From Marinobacterium sp. (GTDB lineage: Bacteria > Pseudomonadota > Gammaproteobacteria > Pseudomonadales > Balneatricaceae): a stretch of DNA of 64,000 nucleotides. Position numbers and translations under genes: made by a program. Where the stretch lies: assembly GCA_025800125.1 (NCBI GenBank), contig JAOXSF010000041.1:1-64000 (forward strand), given 5' to 3'. Shown here in pieces: positions 36,575 to 46,656 of the stretch (the first letter of the stretch is position 1; every line of letters begins with the position of its first letter). A model generated the notes under the pieces. That model was not told the DNA's origin. It ran no database searches and saw only the letters and a list, made by a program, of their open reading frames with translations.

Positions 36575-37513
36575 ATGAGTCAGCAATTCAAGCATATAAC
36601 CGTACTGCTGGAAGAAGCAGTGCAGGCACTGGTACAGAATCCGAACGGTTTCTACATTGATGGTACCTTCGGACGTGGCGGCCACAGTGCGCTGGTGCTG
36701 GAGCAGCTGTCTGATGCAGGCCGCCTGATGGCAATTGATAAAGACCCTCAGGCAATCGCCCATGCAGGCGAACGTTTTGCTGACGAGCCGCGCTTCTCTA
36801 TTGAGCATGGTTCTTTTGCTCAGTTGCAGGAATTTGTTGAAGCGCGTGGTTTGCAGGGCAAAGTTGACGGTGTGCTACTTGACCTCGGCGTTTCCTCCCC
36901 GCAGCTGGATGACCCGGAGCGTGGTTTCAGCTTTACCCATGATGGCCCGCTGGATATGCGTATGGACACCTCTTCGGGTGAAAGCGCTGCGCAATGGTTG
37001 GCCCATGCGGATGAAAAAGAAATAGCCGATGTACTCTATACCTATGGTGAAGAACGCCATGGCCGTCGTATGGCACGGGCTATCGTAATGGAGCGTGAAG
37101 AAAATCCGTTTACCACCACTAAACACCTGGCAGATGTGGTCAGCGAAGCCAATAAAAGCTGGGAAAAAGGCAAGCATCCAGCAACACGCGCTTTTCAGGG
37201 TATTCGTATTCATATCAACCGTGAGCTGGAAGATGTTGAAGCGGTGCTGGACCAGGCGCTGGAAATGCTGGCCGTGGGCGGGCGTTTGGTGGTGATCAGT
37301 TTCCACTCGCTGGAAGATCGTATTGTTAAGCGCTTTATTCGTAAACACGTCAAAGGCGATGATCACTTGCCACCGGGTATTCCTGTGACACAGGATATGT
37401 TGCGCCAGCGCCTGAAAGCGGAAGGTAAGGCCGTGAAAGCCGGGCAGGTTGAGCTGGCCGATAACCCGCGTGCCCGTAGCGCGGTGATGCGTATCGCAAC
37501 CAAAACAGCCTGA
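36575..37513 (+). CDS. rsmH: 16S rRNA m4C1402 N4-methyltransferase RsmH
   Basis: SAM-dependent enzyme (MraW) that N4-methylates C1402 of 16S rRNA, the same nucleotide that RsmI methylates on the ribose. 312 residues: [15 protein letters not shown] start, [11 protein letters not shown] (SAM motif I), [52 protein letters not shown] and [13 protein letters not shown]. The frame opens at 36536, but the ATG at 36575 gives the family start. First gene of the dcw cluster here, since mraZ is missing. Confidence 0.95.
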   Translation: MSQQFKHITVLLEEAVQALVQNPNGFYIDGTFGRGGHSALVLEQLSDAGRLMAIDKDPQAIAHAGERFADEPRFSIEHGSFAQLQEFVEARGLQGKVDGVLLDLGVSSPQLDDPERGFSFTHDGPLDMRMDTSSGESAAQWLAHADEKEIADVLYTYGEERHGRRMARAIVMEREENPFTTTKHLADVVSEANKSWEKGKHPATRAFQGIRIHINRELEDVEAVLDQALEMLAVGGRLVVISFHSLEDRIVKRFIRKHVKGDDHLPPGIPVTQDMLRQRLKAEGKAVKAGQVELADNPRARSAVMRIATKTA

Positions 37514-38163
37514 TGAGAGTGCAGCTGGTGGAGTTGTATCAGCGTATGCTGGCACAGGGTTCTGTGCTGGCTGATGCTGTGCGTGCCCGGTTAGCTGGGT
37601 TACCAGTACCAACGCGTCGTCCATTATCCGATGTTGATGTGACAGATGACAGCGCAGCTGAAGCGACTGAGCGTGGTGGGGCGACCCGGTTGCGTGGTCG
37701 CTGGTGTGATCGCCATCGTGAAATTGCGGATATGCAGACCCCATCACCAGGTAAAGATGATGCGGCGTCCTCTCCGGCAGAGCGCACTCTTTCCTCAGAC
37801 CCTTCCCCTGAGTTGCTAGCACAACAATCCGCCGAGCATCTGACGCTTGAGGTCTATCAGCCGGTTGAAATTATTCCATTACGGCAGCTTCGCTTGAAAC
37901 TGATGCTGATGGCAGTGCTGGTTGTTGCCATTATCATCTCTTGTGTCGCCGTTATTTTTTCTGCGTATGAAAACCGCCGGCTGTTTGATGAGCATCAGAA
38001 GCTGGTACAGCAGCATGATGATCTGCAAGCTGAATGGGGGCAGTTATTGCTGGAGCAAAGTGCATGGGCAGCAACGGCGCGCATAGAGCGTACAGCGCGT
38101 GAAAAGCTGGAAATGCAGGCACCTGCTCCAGAACAGATAGAGATGGTACAACGTGGCAACTGA
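37513..38163 (+). CDS. ftsL: Cell division protein FtsL with extended cytoplasmic N-terminus
   Basis: Bitopic divisome protein that joins FtsB and FtsQ and activates FtsWI. 216 residues, compared with about 120 in E. coli. The membrane helix lies at about 128-150 (LKLMLMAVLVVAIIISCVAV), followed by a typical FtsL periplasmic coiled coil (YENRRLFDEHQKLVQQHDDL, EWGQLLLEQSAWA, RIERTAREKLEM). Thus about 127 residues precede the helix, Arg-rich at first and then acidic and Ser/Pro-rich. The ATG overlaps the rsmH stop (ATGA) and so supports the long start. It overlaps ftsI by 11 bases. Confidence 0.88.
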   Translation: MRVQLVELYQRMLAQGSVLADAVRARLAGLPVPTRRPLSDVDVTDDSAAEATERGGATRLRGRWCDRHREIADMQTPSPGKDDAASSPAERTLSSDPSPELLAQQSAEHLTLEVYQPVEIIPLRQLRLKLMLMAVLVVAIIISCVAVIFSAYENRRLFDEHQKLVQQHDDLQAEWGQLLLEQSAWAATARIERTAREKLEMQAPAPEQIEMVQRGN

Positions 38164-39892
38164 TCAATCTCAGACGCAGCAGAACGCAGCAGATATGGCG
38201 GATGTCGACATCAAGGCAACCCGTAGCTGGCGGCTGTGGTTTGTGTTGTTGGCACTGCTGGCGGTGGCTGTAACCGTCGCGGGCAAAATGTTTTCGTTGA
38301 ATGTTGAGAAACAGGCATTCTTGCAAAGCCAGGGTGATGCGCGCTCTGTGCGGGTCATTCAGCAGCCAGCTTATCGTGGCCTTATTCTTGATCGTCGTGG
38401 TGAGCCGCTGGCGGTCAGTGCGCCGGTAGCGACGATCTGGGCAGACCCGAAAGAGACTGAGGTTGACCATCCGGGCATGGAGCGAGTCTACCGTTATCTG
38501 GCGCTTGACCCAGTTGTCTATAAAAAGAAACTGTCCAATCGTCAAAGTCGTTTCCTCTACCTGCGCCGCCAGGTTTCGCCGGAGATCGCAGAAGCGATTC
38601 GCCAGCTGAAGATCAAAGGTATTCATATTGATCGTGAGTATAAACGCTACTATCCGGCTGCCGAGGTTGCCAGTCATCTGGTGGGCTTTACCAATCTGGA
38701 CGGTGAAGGGGCAGAAGGTATTGAGCTGGCGTATGAAGAATGGCTGGCAGCGGAACCAGGTAAAGAAGAGGTAATGAAAGATCGGCTGGGTCGCACCATT
38801 CGTCATATTCGTTCGGTCAGCGAAGCCCAGCATGGTGAGTCACTGAAACTGACTATTGATCTGCGTCTGCAATATATGGCCTATCGGGAGCTGAAAGCGG
38901 CCGTTACCTCACATAATGCTGATGGTGGCTCGTTGGTGATGCTGGATGCTAAAACCGGCGATATTCTGGCGATGGTAAACCAGCCAGCCTATAACCCGAA
39001 TGACCCGAAACAGCGTGTTTCTTCTGCGGTGCGCAACCGTGCCTTGACCGATATTCTCGAGCCTGGTTCCACTATGAAGCCGATGACGGTAGCAGCGGCG
39101 TTGATGAGTGGGAAATATAAGGTTAACAGCGAGATTGATGTTTCCCCCGGTTACCTGCGTATCAAGGGGCGTACCATCCGTGACCACCGTAACTATAAAG
39201 TACTGGATATGACCGGCATCATCCGTAAATCCAGCAACGTGGGTACTTCGAAGCTGGCGTTAAGCCTGGATGTCGAAAGCATGCGTAATATGTTCTACAA
39301 CGTGGGACTGGGGCGTGAAACCGGTGTCGGTTTTCCAGGTGAGCGCACAGGCCAGCTGCCTTATCTGAAAGAGAAACAGGTTGTGGAGCGTGCCACCATG
39401 TCCTACGGCTATGGCTTGTCTGTTACGGCTTTACAGCTGGCGCAAAGTTATCTGCCACTGGCTAACCATGGTGTTCTGCCGCAGGTCAGTATGATCAGTG
39501 GTATTGAGAAAGAGAGCCCGATTCGGGTGATGCCGCAGGATGTTGCTGACGCTGTACTGAAAATGATGGAAACCGTTACCCAGCGCGGTGGTACGGGTAC
39601 CCGGGCCGCAGTACCGGGATACCGGGTGGGTGGTAAAACGGGTACTACCCATAAAGTAGGCGGCAGTGGTTATCTGGATGATCAGTATATGTCGGTGTTC
39701 GCCGGTATTGCGCCAATCAGTGACCCACACCTGGTAACCGTTGTCGTGGTCGATAATCCGAAAGGACAGGAATATTACGGTGGTGAGGTGGCGGCGCCAG
39801 TGTTTAGTCGCTCGGTGGCGGGTGCGTTGCGTCTGCTTAATGTAGCACCGGATAACTGGTCCGATAAAAAGACTGCAAGCCGCAAGCAATAG
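38153..39892 (+). CDS. ftsI: Peptidoglycan transpeptidase FtsI (PBP3)
   Basis: Septal class B penicillin-binding protein that cross-links peptidoglycan at division. 579 residues with a single membrane helix (about 27-46), the PAYRGLILDRRGEPLAVSAP pedestal motif, and the transpeptidase domain with GSTMKP (catalytic Ser near 306), SSNVG (SxN motif) and KTGTTHK (Lys near 494), all spaced as in E. coli PBP3. The start is GTG at 38153, inside the end of ftsL. A gap of 123 bases separates it from murE, the largest inside the cluster apart from the one before lpxC. Confidence 0.95.
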   Translation: MATDQSQTQQNAADMADVDIKATRSWRLWFVLLALLAVAVTVAGKMFSLNVEKQAFLQSQGDARSVRVIQQPAYRGLILDRRGEPLAVSAPVATIWADPKETEVDHPGMERVYRYLALDPVVYKKKLSNRQSRFLYLRRQVSPEIAEAIRQLKIKGIHIDREYKRYYPAAEVASHLVGFTNLDGEGAEGIELAYEEWLAAEPGKEEVMKDRLGRTIRHIRSVSEAQHGESLKLTIDLRLQYMAYRELKAAVTSHNADGGSLVMLDAKTGDILAMVNQPAYNPNDPKQRVSSAVRNRALTDILEPGSTMKPMTVAAALMSGKYKVNSEIDVSPGYLRIKGRTIRDHRNYKVLDMTGIIRKSSNVGTSKLALSLDVESMRNMFYNVGLGRETGVGFPGERTGQLPYLKEKQVVERATMSYGYGLSVTALQLAQSYLPLANHGVLPQVSMISGIEKESPIRVMPQDVADAVLKMMETVTQRGGTGTRAAVPGYRVGGKTGTTHKVGGSGYLDDQYMSVFAGIAPISDPHLVTVVVVDNPKGQEYYGGEVAAPVFSRSVAGALRLLNVAPDNWSDKKTASRKQ

Positions 39893-40015
39893 ATTCTGGG
39901 CGATACATCGGCCACAAATGCAGGTTCAAGTAATAAAACTAACAGCGATGGTTCTGCCAGCCCGACCGGGCGAACAGGGAAATCGGACAGAATACAGACA
40001 GGTGGATAAACGCAG

Positions 40016-41530
40016 ATGAACGGTCAGCCTCGTACCCTGAAAGAACTCCTCCCCAATCTGCCGGATGATCACGTACTGGCGGCCCTGGAGATTACCGGTG
40101 TTGAGCAGGACAGCCGTGCAATCGGTTCCGGTGATCTGTTTATGGCGCGTAGTGGTCTGAACCATCAGGGGGCGGATTATATTGAAGCTGCTGCTCAGCA
40201 AGGTGCGGCAGCGGCGTTACTGGATGCAGAGGAATTCGCTGCGCAGGCGCCTTCGGTGCGTGATAGCTGGCCGTTACCCGTGTTGCCGGTACCCCAGCTG
40301 GCCGCTGAGCTGGGTGTGATTGCATCCCGTTTTTATGGTAAGCCGAGCAAGCAGATGCGAGTTGTCGGTATCACAGGCACGAACGGCAAAACATCCTGCT
40401 GCCACTTTATTGCTCAGGCTTTGCAAGCACTGGGCCATCGCAGCGCTGTGCTGGGGACAGTCGGTAACGGGTTTATTGGCCAGCTGAGTGAAAGCAGCCA
40501 TACCACGGCTGATGCTGTCGGTTTGCAGCGTTTGCTGGCTGAGTTGCGCTGTGAAGATGCTGAAGTGGTGGTGATGGAAGTGTCCAGTCATGCGCTGGAG
40601 CAGTACCGGGTCGCCGGTGTTGAATTTGATGTGGTGCTGTTTACCAACCTCAGTCGAGACCATCTGGACTACCATGGCAGCCTGGATGCCTATGGTGAGG
40701 CTAAAGCACGGTTATTTACCGAGTGTGGTGCTGGTGCGGGAGGAATCTGGTGTGATGACGCTTTTGGCCAGACACTGTTTAACCGTCTGAGTGGCGGTGA
40801 AATGCAGCTGGTCTCGGCAGGTGAAACCGGCGCCGATATTCGAGCGGACCAGGTGGTGTTGAATGAGCAGGGTATCAGTGGTTTGTTACGCACTCCATGG
40901 GGGGCTGTGCAGCTTAACAGCCCGCTGGTGGGCGCTTTTAATCTGACCAATCTGATGTTGTCTGCGGCAGCGCTGGGGCTGTTGGATTTGGATGCTGAGG
41001 CGATTGAGCAGGGGTTGAATGCTGTAGAGCCCGTTGCCGGTCGTATGCAGCGTCTGGGTGGTGGTGAGCAGCCAATGGTGGTGGTGGATTATGCACATAC
41101 CCCGGATGCGTTGCAGCAGGCTCTGAGTGCTTTGCAGAATCACTGCCAGGGTAAGTTGATCTGTGTCTTTGGCTGCGGTGGAGATCGTGACCATGGCAAG
41201 CGTGCTTTGATGGGGTCTGTGGCTGATGCGCTGGCCGACCAGCTGGTAGTGACCAGTGATAACCCACGTTCGGAAGCCCCTCACAGCATCATTGATATGG
41301 TATTGACCGGTATTTCCAGTGATAAGCCCTGCCTCGTGGAAGCGGACCGCCAGCAGGCGATTCAGCAGGCGATAAGTAATGCTGCTGTCGGTGATATTGT
41401 GCTGATCGCAGGTAAAGGGCATGAGACCTATCAGGAAATCAGCGGTGAACGTTTTCCGTTCTCCGATGTTGAAGTTGCACGACAGGCTTTACAGCTACAA
41501 GACGATGGCTTCACAGAGGTGCTGTCATGA
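40016..41530 (+). CDS. murE: UDP-MurNAc-L-Ala-D-Glu:meso-diaminopimelate ligase
   Basis: Cytoplasmic Mur ligase adding meso-diaminopimelate as third residue of the stem peptide. 504 residues with ATP loop GTNGKTSCCHF (about 120-130), SSHALEQYRV, and DNPRSEAP (Asp415-Arg418), whose DNPR motif selects diaminopimelate over lysine. Hence the organism has Gram-negative-type peptidoglycan. AGGTGGA precedes the ATG. Its stop overlaps the murF start (ATGA). Confidence 0.96.
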   Translation: MNGQPRTLKELLPNLPDDHVLAALEITGVEQDSRAIGSGDLFMARSGLNHQGADYIEAAAQQGAAAALLDAEEFAAQAPSVRDSWPLPVLPVPQLAAELGVIASRFYGKPSKQMRVVGITGTNGKTSCCHFIAQALQALGHRSAVLGTVGNGFIGQLSESSHTTADAVGLQRLLAELRCEDAEVVVMEVSSHALEQYRVAGVEFDVVLFTNLSRDHLDYHGSLDAYGEAKARLFTECGAGAGGIWCDDAFGQTLFNRLSGGEMQLVSAGETGADIRADQVVLNEQGISGLLRTPWGAVQLNSPLVGAFNLTNLMLSAAALGLLDLDAEAIEQGLNAVEPVAGRMQRLGGGEQPMVVVDYAHTPDALQQALSALQNHCQGKLICVFGCGGDRDHGKRALMGSVADALADQLVVTSDNPRSEAPHSIIDMVLTGISSDKPCLVEADRQQAIQQAISNAAVGDIVLIAGKGHETYQEISGERFPFSDVEVARQALQLQDDGFTEVLS

Positions 41531-42948
41531 TTGGTCAATGGACATTGGCTGCATTACAGCAGGTGCTGGGTGAGTCGTTATCTGCATCGCTGAGAGGTGA
41601 TGCCACTTTTCTGCGAGTGTGTACCGACACTCGCACCCTGCGGCCTGGTGATCTGTTTCTGGCCCTCAGAGGGCCTAATTTTGATGGCCATCGTTTTCTC
41701 AGGCAGGCCCGTGAAGCCGGGGCGGTCGCTGCGGTGGTGGATAACTTTCAGCATGACGATTTGCCTCAATGGCAGGTATCCGATACCCGTATTGCACTGG
41801 GTCAGATTGCCCGTCTAAACCGTGAACGTTTCACCGGGCCTGTCTACGCGGTGACAGGCTCGAGTGGTAAAACGACGGTGAAAGAGATGCTGGCATGCGT
41901 ACTGGCGCAAGCGTCCGGGTTGGTATCTGAACAGGCGAGCACTGCGATACTGGCGACTAAAGGTAATCTTAATAATGACATTGGTGCGCCTTTAACACTG
42001 TTATCACTCAACGATCAGCACCAGCAGGCGGTCATTGAGCTGGGGGCCAGCGCCGGAGGCGAAATTGCTTATACCGCGGCACTGGCGCAGCCGCACATTG
42101 CCATTCTCAATAATGCCATGGGTGCACATCTGGAAGGCTTTGGTTCTCTACAGGGTGTAGTGCGCGCAAAGGGTGAAATATTCTCTACGCTGACCAGGGC
42201 TGCGGATAACTGGGCCATTATCAATCTGGATGACCCAAATGCCGCTTACTGGCTGGCTCTGACAAGCGATCTTAACCGGCTGACATTTGGGGTTGATAAT
42301 CATCAGGCTGATATTCAGGCCAGCAACCTGCAACTACTGAATAACGGCTGTTATCGCTTCACTCTGTTACAGGGTGAGCAGCAGGCTGAGCTTACATTGC
42401 CGGTGATGGGACGTCACATGGTAGCTAATGCGACAGCTGTAGCTGCGGCCTGTTCCGCGGGTGGGTTAAGCCTTCAGCAGGTTGCTCGGGGTCTGGAAGC
42501 GGTAACGCCAGTGCCTGGTCGGATGTGTCCACACCAGGGGTATAATGGTGCGCTGCTGATTGACGATAGCTACAACGCTAATCCTTGTGCAGTAAAGGCA
42601 GCAATTGATGTACTGGTTGCTCTGCCTGGCCTGCGTGTTCTGGTGTTGGGTGATATGGGTGAACTGGGTGACGAGGAAGCGACCCTGCATGCTGAGGTGG
42701 GGCGCTATGCTGCCCAGCAGGGTGTTGATCGGCTACTGGCGAAAGGGCCTCTCAGTGCACATACCGTTGCAGCCTTTAATACCGTTGTTGCGGGTGCTGA
42801 TGCCGCTGCGGCACAACTGACTGATAGCCATGAAGAATTGATCGATAACCTGCGAGCATTATGCAGTGCAGATTGTCGTGTACTTGTGAAAGGGTCGCGC
42901 AGTGCGGCAATGGAACGCGTTGTTGATGCGCTGACTGAAGGAGTCTGA
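41527..42948 (+). CDS. murF: UDP-MurNAc-tripeptide:D-Ala-D-Ala ligase
   Basis: Adds the D-Ala-D-Ala dipeptide to UDP-MurNAc-tripeptide, finishing the soluble pentapeptide precursor. 473 residues with the N-terminal DTRTLRPGDLFLALRGPNFDGH binding region, ATP loop TGSSGKTTVKEML (about 109-121), NNDIGAPLTLL, and IDDSYNANPCAVKAAID of the C-terminal domain. The start overlaps murE by four bases. Confidence 0.95.
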   Translation: MIGQWTLAALQQVLGESLSASLRGDATFLRVCTDTRTLRPGDLFLALRGPNFDGHRFLRQAREAGAVAAVVDNFQHDDLPQWQVSDTRIALGQIARLNRERFTGPVYAVTGSSGKTTVKEMLACVLAQASGLVSEQASTAILATKGNLNNDIGAPLTLLSLNDQHQQAVIELGASAGGEIAYTAALAQPHIAILNNAMGAHLEGFGSLQGVVRAKGEIFSTLTRAADNWAIINLDDPNAAYWLALTSDLNRLTFGVDNHQADIQASNLQLLNNGCYRFTLLQGEQQAELTLPVMGRHMVANATAVAAACSAGGLSLQQVARGLEAVTPVPGRMCPHQGYNGALLIDDSYNANPCAVKAAIDVLVALPGLRVLVLGDMGELGDEEATLHAEVGRYAAQQGVDRLLAKGPLSAHTVAAFNTVVAGADAAAAQLTDSHEELIDNLRALCSADCRVLVKGSRSAAMERVVDALTEGV

Positions 42949-42954
42949 TAACTC

Positions 42955-44037
42955 ATGTTATTACTATTGGCAGATTTTCTGTCGCAATATCACAGCGGCT
43001 TTGCCGTATTCCAGTACATTACGCTGCGCGGCATCCTGGGTATCCTGACCGCATTGCTGATTTCGCTGGTGTTTGGCCCGATGCTGATTCGCCGTCTGCG
43101 TGAGCGCCAGATTGGCCAGGCAGTGCGTGATGACGGCCCGGAAAGCCATCTCAGTAAATCGGGTACGCCAACCATGGGTGGCGCGCTGATCATTCTGGCA
43201 ATTGGCATCAGTACATTGTTGTGGTCAGACCTGAGCAATCGCTTTATCTGGATTGTACTGCTGGTTACATTGATTTTTGGCGCGGTGGGCTGGGTAGATG
43301 ACTATCGCAAGGTCGTTGAGAAAAGCTCTCGTGGCTTGCCAGCGCGCTGGAAATACCTGTGGCAGTCTGTGGGTGGTTTTGGTGCTGCAGTTCTGCTCTA
43401 TTTCACCGCGCAAAGTCCGGTTGAAACCGAGCTGCTGGTGCCTTTTATTAAAGACTTGGCGATCCCGATGGGTGGTTTTTTTATTATCTTCACTTATTTC
43501 GTGATTGTTGGTAGCTCCAATGCCGTGAATTTGACCGATGGCCTGGATGGCTTGGCGATTATGCCTACTGTGATGGTTGCGGCAGCGCTTGCTGTGTTTG
43601 CTTACGCTTCTGGCCACGCCAGTTTTGCTGAATATCTGAAAATTCCTTACGTTGCCGGTGCAGGTGAGCTGATTATTTTCTGTGGTGCAATTGTTGGTGC
43701 AGGGCTCGGTTTTCTCTGGTTTAACACCTATCCGGCTCAGGTGTTTATGGGAGATGTCGGCGCACTGGCATTGGGCGCAGCGCTGGGTGTTGTTGCCGTA
43801 ATTGTACGCCAGGAGCTGATTCTGGTGATCATGGGTGGTGTTTTTGTTGCGGAAACTATCTCTGTTATTTTGCAGGTTGCTTCTTTCAAACTGACAGGCC
43901 GTCGCATTTTCCGTATGGCACCACTGCACCATCACTTTGAGCTGAAAGGCTGGCCTGAGCCACGGGTTATCGTGCGATTCTGGATTATTACCGTGATTCT
44001 GGTGTTGATTGGTCTGGCATCTCTGAAAATCCGTTAG
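42955..44037 (+). CDS. mraY: Phospho-MurNAc-pentapeptide translocase
   Basis: Integral membrane enzyme that links phospho-MurNAc-pentapeptide to undecaprenyl phosphate, giving lipid I. 360 residues, same length as E. coli MraY, about ten helices. Motifs: [21 protein letters not shown] with catalytic-site Asp pair, [28 protein letters not shown] and [13 protein letters not shown]. Codon use is normal for the cluster. Confidence 0.96.
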   Translation: MLLLLADFLSQYHSGFAVFQYITLRGILGILTALLISLVFGPMLIRRLRERQIGQAVRDDGPESHLSKSGTPTMGGALIILAIGISTLLWSDLSNRFIWIVLLVTLIFGAVGWVDDYRKVVEKSSRGLPARWKYLWQSVGGFGAAVLLYFTAQSPVETELLVPFIKDLAIPMGGFFIIFTYFVIVGSSNAVNLTDGLDGLAIMPTVMVAAALAVFAYASGHASFAEYLKIPYVAGAGELIIFCGAIVGAGLGFLWFNTYPAQVFMGDVGALALGAALGVVAVIVRQELILVIMGGVFVAETISVILQVASFKLTGRRIFRMAPLHHHFELKGWPEPRVIVRFWIITVILVLIGLASLKIR

Positions 44038-44050
44038 GGTAGATAACGCG

Positions 44051-45424
44051 ATGGAACTGATTACAAGCGACCAACGCCGTATTATCGTTGGACTGGGGGC
44101 GACGGGTCTTTCCTGTGCCCGCCATCTGGTAGCGCGCGGCTTACCTTTTGCTGTCGTTGATAGCCGGGATAACCCGCCCGGGCTGGAACAGCTGGGCGAG
44201 ATTTGTGATGGGCTTGATGTTGAGGTGCGCTGTGGCCCACTGGATGCCGATTTCCTTAGCCAGGCGGATGAGCTGATTCTAAGCCCGGGAGTGGCCAAAG
44301 CAACGCCAGCAGTTGCTCAGGCTGTCGCTGCGGGGGTAAAGCTCAGTGGTGATATTGATCTGTTCTGTCGTGAAGTAAGTGCGCCAATCATTGCCATTAC
44401 CGGGGCGAATGCCAAGAGTACGGTCACTTCCCTGGTCGGTGAAATGGCCGCCTGTGCAGGTATTAATGTTGGTGTTGGCGGTAATCTGGGGTTACCAGTA
44501 CTGGACCTTCTGGCACAGGGTCAACATGACTTGTACGTGCTGGAGTTGTCCAGCTTTCAGCTGGAAACGACAAATGATCTGCGGGCCAACGTAGCCACCG
44601 TGTTGAATATCAGCCCGGATCATATGGACCGTTATGAAGATCTGAATGACTACCGCTTCACCAAACATCGTATCTATCGTGGTTGTGAACATGCGGTCTT
44701 TAACCGTGAAGATGCACTGACAGCACCGTTGTTGCCGGCTGGTACTGGCAGCAGCACGTTTGGCCTGAACAAGCCTGACCTCAAACAGTTTGGTGTACTT
44801 CGGCTCAATGGTGAAGTGATGCTGGCACAGGGGCTGGAGCCTCTTTTGTCCGTTTCTGCTATGAAACTGCGCGGTGAACATAATATAGCCAATGCACTGG
44901 CGTCACTGGCGCTGGGTGAAGCTGTTGGCTTACCAGTGGCTGCGATGCTGGAAGCATTGCAACGGTTTGCCGGGCTGGAACATCGTTGTCAGTGGGTGAG
45001 AGAACACAATGGCGTTGCCTGGTTTAATGACTCTAAAGGTACCAATGTTGGGGCAACTGTTGCAGCTCTGAACGGGTTGGGGCCAACGCTGGCTGATGAT
45101 AGCCGCATTGTTTTGATTGCAGGTGGAGAGGGCAAAGGGGCTGATTTTACGCCGTTGCTGGAACCTGTAGCGCGGTATGTACGTGCTGTGGTTCTGATTG
45201 GCCGTGATGCACCGTTGATTGAAGCGGCAATGTCTGCCTCGCCAGTGTCACGATCTACACCGACCTTGCAGGTTGAAAATATGGTAAAGGCCGTACAGCA
45301 GAGCAGGCTGCAAGCGAAGCCGGGTGATATTGTGCTGCTGTCGCCTGCTTGTGCCAGCTTTGACATGTTTCGTAGTTTTGGCCATCGCGGCGATGTCTTT
45401 ATGCAGGCAGTGGAGGCGCTCTGA
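44051..45424 (+). CDS. murD: UDP-MurNAc-L-Ala:D-Glu ligase
   Basis: Adds D-glutamate to UDP-MurNAc-L-Ala. 457 residues: GLGATGLSCARHLVARG nucleotide-sugar-binding start, ATP loop GANAKSTVTSLVGE (about 117-130), GNLGLPVLDLL, ELSSFQLETT, NDSKGTNVGATVAAL and LLSPACASFDMFRSFGHRGDVF. Its stop overlaps the ftsW ATG by one base (TGATG). Confidence 0.96.
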   Translation: MELITSDQRRIIVGLGATGLSCARHLVARGLPFAVVDSRDNPPGLEQLGEICDGLDVEVRCGPLDADFLSQADELILSPGVAKATPAVAQAVAAGVKLSGDIDLFCREVSAPIIAITGANAKSTVTSLVGEMAACAGINVGVGGNLGLPVLDLLAQGQHDLYVLELSSFQLETTNDLRANVATVLNISPDHMDRYEDLNDYRFTKHRIYRGCEHAVFNREDALTAPLLPAGTGSSTFGLNKPDLKQFGVLRLNGEVMLAQGLEPLLSVSAMKLRGEHNIANALASLALGEAVGLPVAAMLEALQRFAGLEHRCQWVREHNGVAWFNDSKGTNVGATVAALNGLGPTLADDSRIVLIAGGEGKGADFTPLLEPVARYVRAVVLIGRDAPLIEAAMSASPVSRSTPTLQVENMVKAVQQSRLQAKPGDIVLLSPACASFDMFRSFGHRGDVFMQAVEAL

Positions 45425-46647
45425 TGGCATTGACACTGCCAGATTGGCTCAGTGATCGCGCGCTGCAACGTTCTTCTCATCGAATTAAAGTGTTGCCGTT
45501 TGACCCGCTGATTCTCGGTTGCGCCGTGTTTCTGATGCTGACTGGCTTTGTCATGATTACATCAGCTTCGCTGGATGTAGCGCAGGAGAAAATGGGGTCT
45601 GCCACCTATTTTATGTTGCGCCAGGGCATCTTTATGGCGCTGGCACTGATCGGAGCATTTGCTATATACCGGGTGCCGGTTTCGTTCTGGCAGCGATATG
45701 GGCACTGGCTGGTGCTGGTGGCTGGCTTTTTGTTGTTGCTGGTTCTTATTCCCGGTGTCGGGCGTAGTGTGAATGGTAGTCAGCGCTGGATACGGGCAGG
45801 GCCTATCAACCTGCAGCCCTCTGAAATTGCTAAATTCTGCATGGTTGTTTACATCAGCGGTTATCTGGTGCGGCGTATTGGCGAAGTGCGCTCGAGCTGG
45901 ATTGGAGTGATGAAGCCAATTCTACCGCTTAGTGCATTTGTCATTCTGCTATATCTGGAACCCGATTTCGGTGCACTGGTGGTGTTGGTGGGTGCTGTGA
46001 TGGGAATGATTTTCCTCAGTGGTATGAAAGCCAGCCAGTTTTTTATTGTTATTGGCGGTGTTGTTGGCCTGTTGGCGACCTTTATTGGTCTTGAGCCTTA
46101 CCGCGTTAAACGGTTACAGAACTTTCTTGATCCCTGGCAGGACCCATTTGGAGCTGGTTATCAGCTGTCTCAGGCACAGATCGCATTCGGGCGTGGTGAA
46201 TGGACAGGTATGGGGTTGGGGAACAGTGTGCAGAAACTTTCTTTTCTACCTGAAGCGCATACCGATTTTGTGTTCTCCGTTTTGGCTGAGGAAACCGGAC
46301 TGTTAGGTGCGCTCACCGTCCTGATCGTATACGGCGTTATGGTCGTGCGAATGTTCCGACTGGGGCGTTTGGCTGAACAGATGAAAGCCTTTTTTATGGC
46401 ATATGTAGTCTATGGCTTTGCCACTATCTTTGCTGCTCAGGCACTGATCAATATTGGTGTGAATGCGGGAGCCTTGCCCACGAAAGGGTTGACGCTGCCA
46501 CTGGTCAGTTATGGTGGCAGTAGTTTGCTGGTCAGTTGTGCCATGCTGGCGCTGATTTTGCGCATCGATTATGAACTCAAGCTGCTGCAGCAGGCAGCCG
46601 TACCGGGGCCGGAACAGACCGGCACAACGCATAAACCGACAGGATAG
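45424..46647 (+). CDS. ftsW: Septal peptidoglycan polymerase FtsW
   Basis: SEDS-family glycosyltransferase that works with FtsI to make septal peptidoglycan. 407 residues, about ten helices. Motifs: NGSQRWIRAGPINLQPSEIAKF, the QNFLDPWQDPFGAGYQLSQAQIAFGRG loop, LPEAHTDFVFSVLAEETGLLG and GLTLPLVSYGGSSLL. The conserved Asp of the polymerase site is in the DPF/AHTDF region. RodA is related, but the dcw position defines FtsW. Confidence 0.95.
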   Translation: MALTLPDWLSDRALQRSSHRIKVLPFDPLILGCAVFLMLTGFVMITSASLDVAQEKMGSATYFMLRQGIFMALALIGAFAIYRVPVSFWQRYGHWLVLVAGFLLLLVLIPGVGRSVNGSQRWIRAGPINLQPSEIAKFCMVVYISGYLVRRIGEVRSSWIGVMKPILPLSAFVILLYLEPDFGALVVLVGAVMGMIFLSGMKASQFFIVIGGVVGLLATFIGLEPYRVKRLQNFLDPWQDPFGAGYQLSQAQIAFGRGEWTGMGLGNSVQKLSFLPEAHTDFVFSVLAEETGLLGALTVLIVYGVMVVRMFRLGRLAEQMKAFFMAYVVYGFATIFAAQALINIGVNAGALPTKGLTLPLVSYGGSSLLVSCAMLALILRIDYELKLLQQAAVPGPEQTGTTHKPTG

Positions 46648-46656
46648 ACAGCATAG

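Noticed and set aside
43225-44298. 357-residue open frame antisense to mraY and murD
   Set aside because: A shadow of conserved genes, with unusual composition and no motif.
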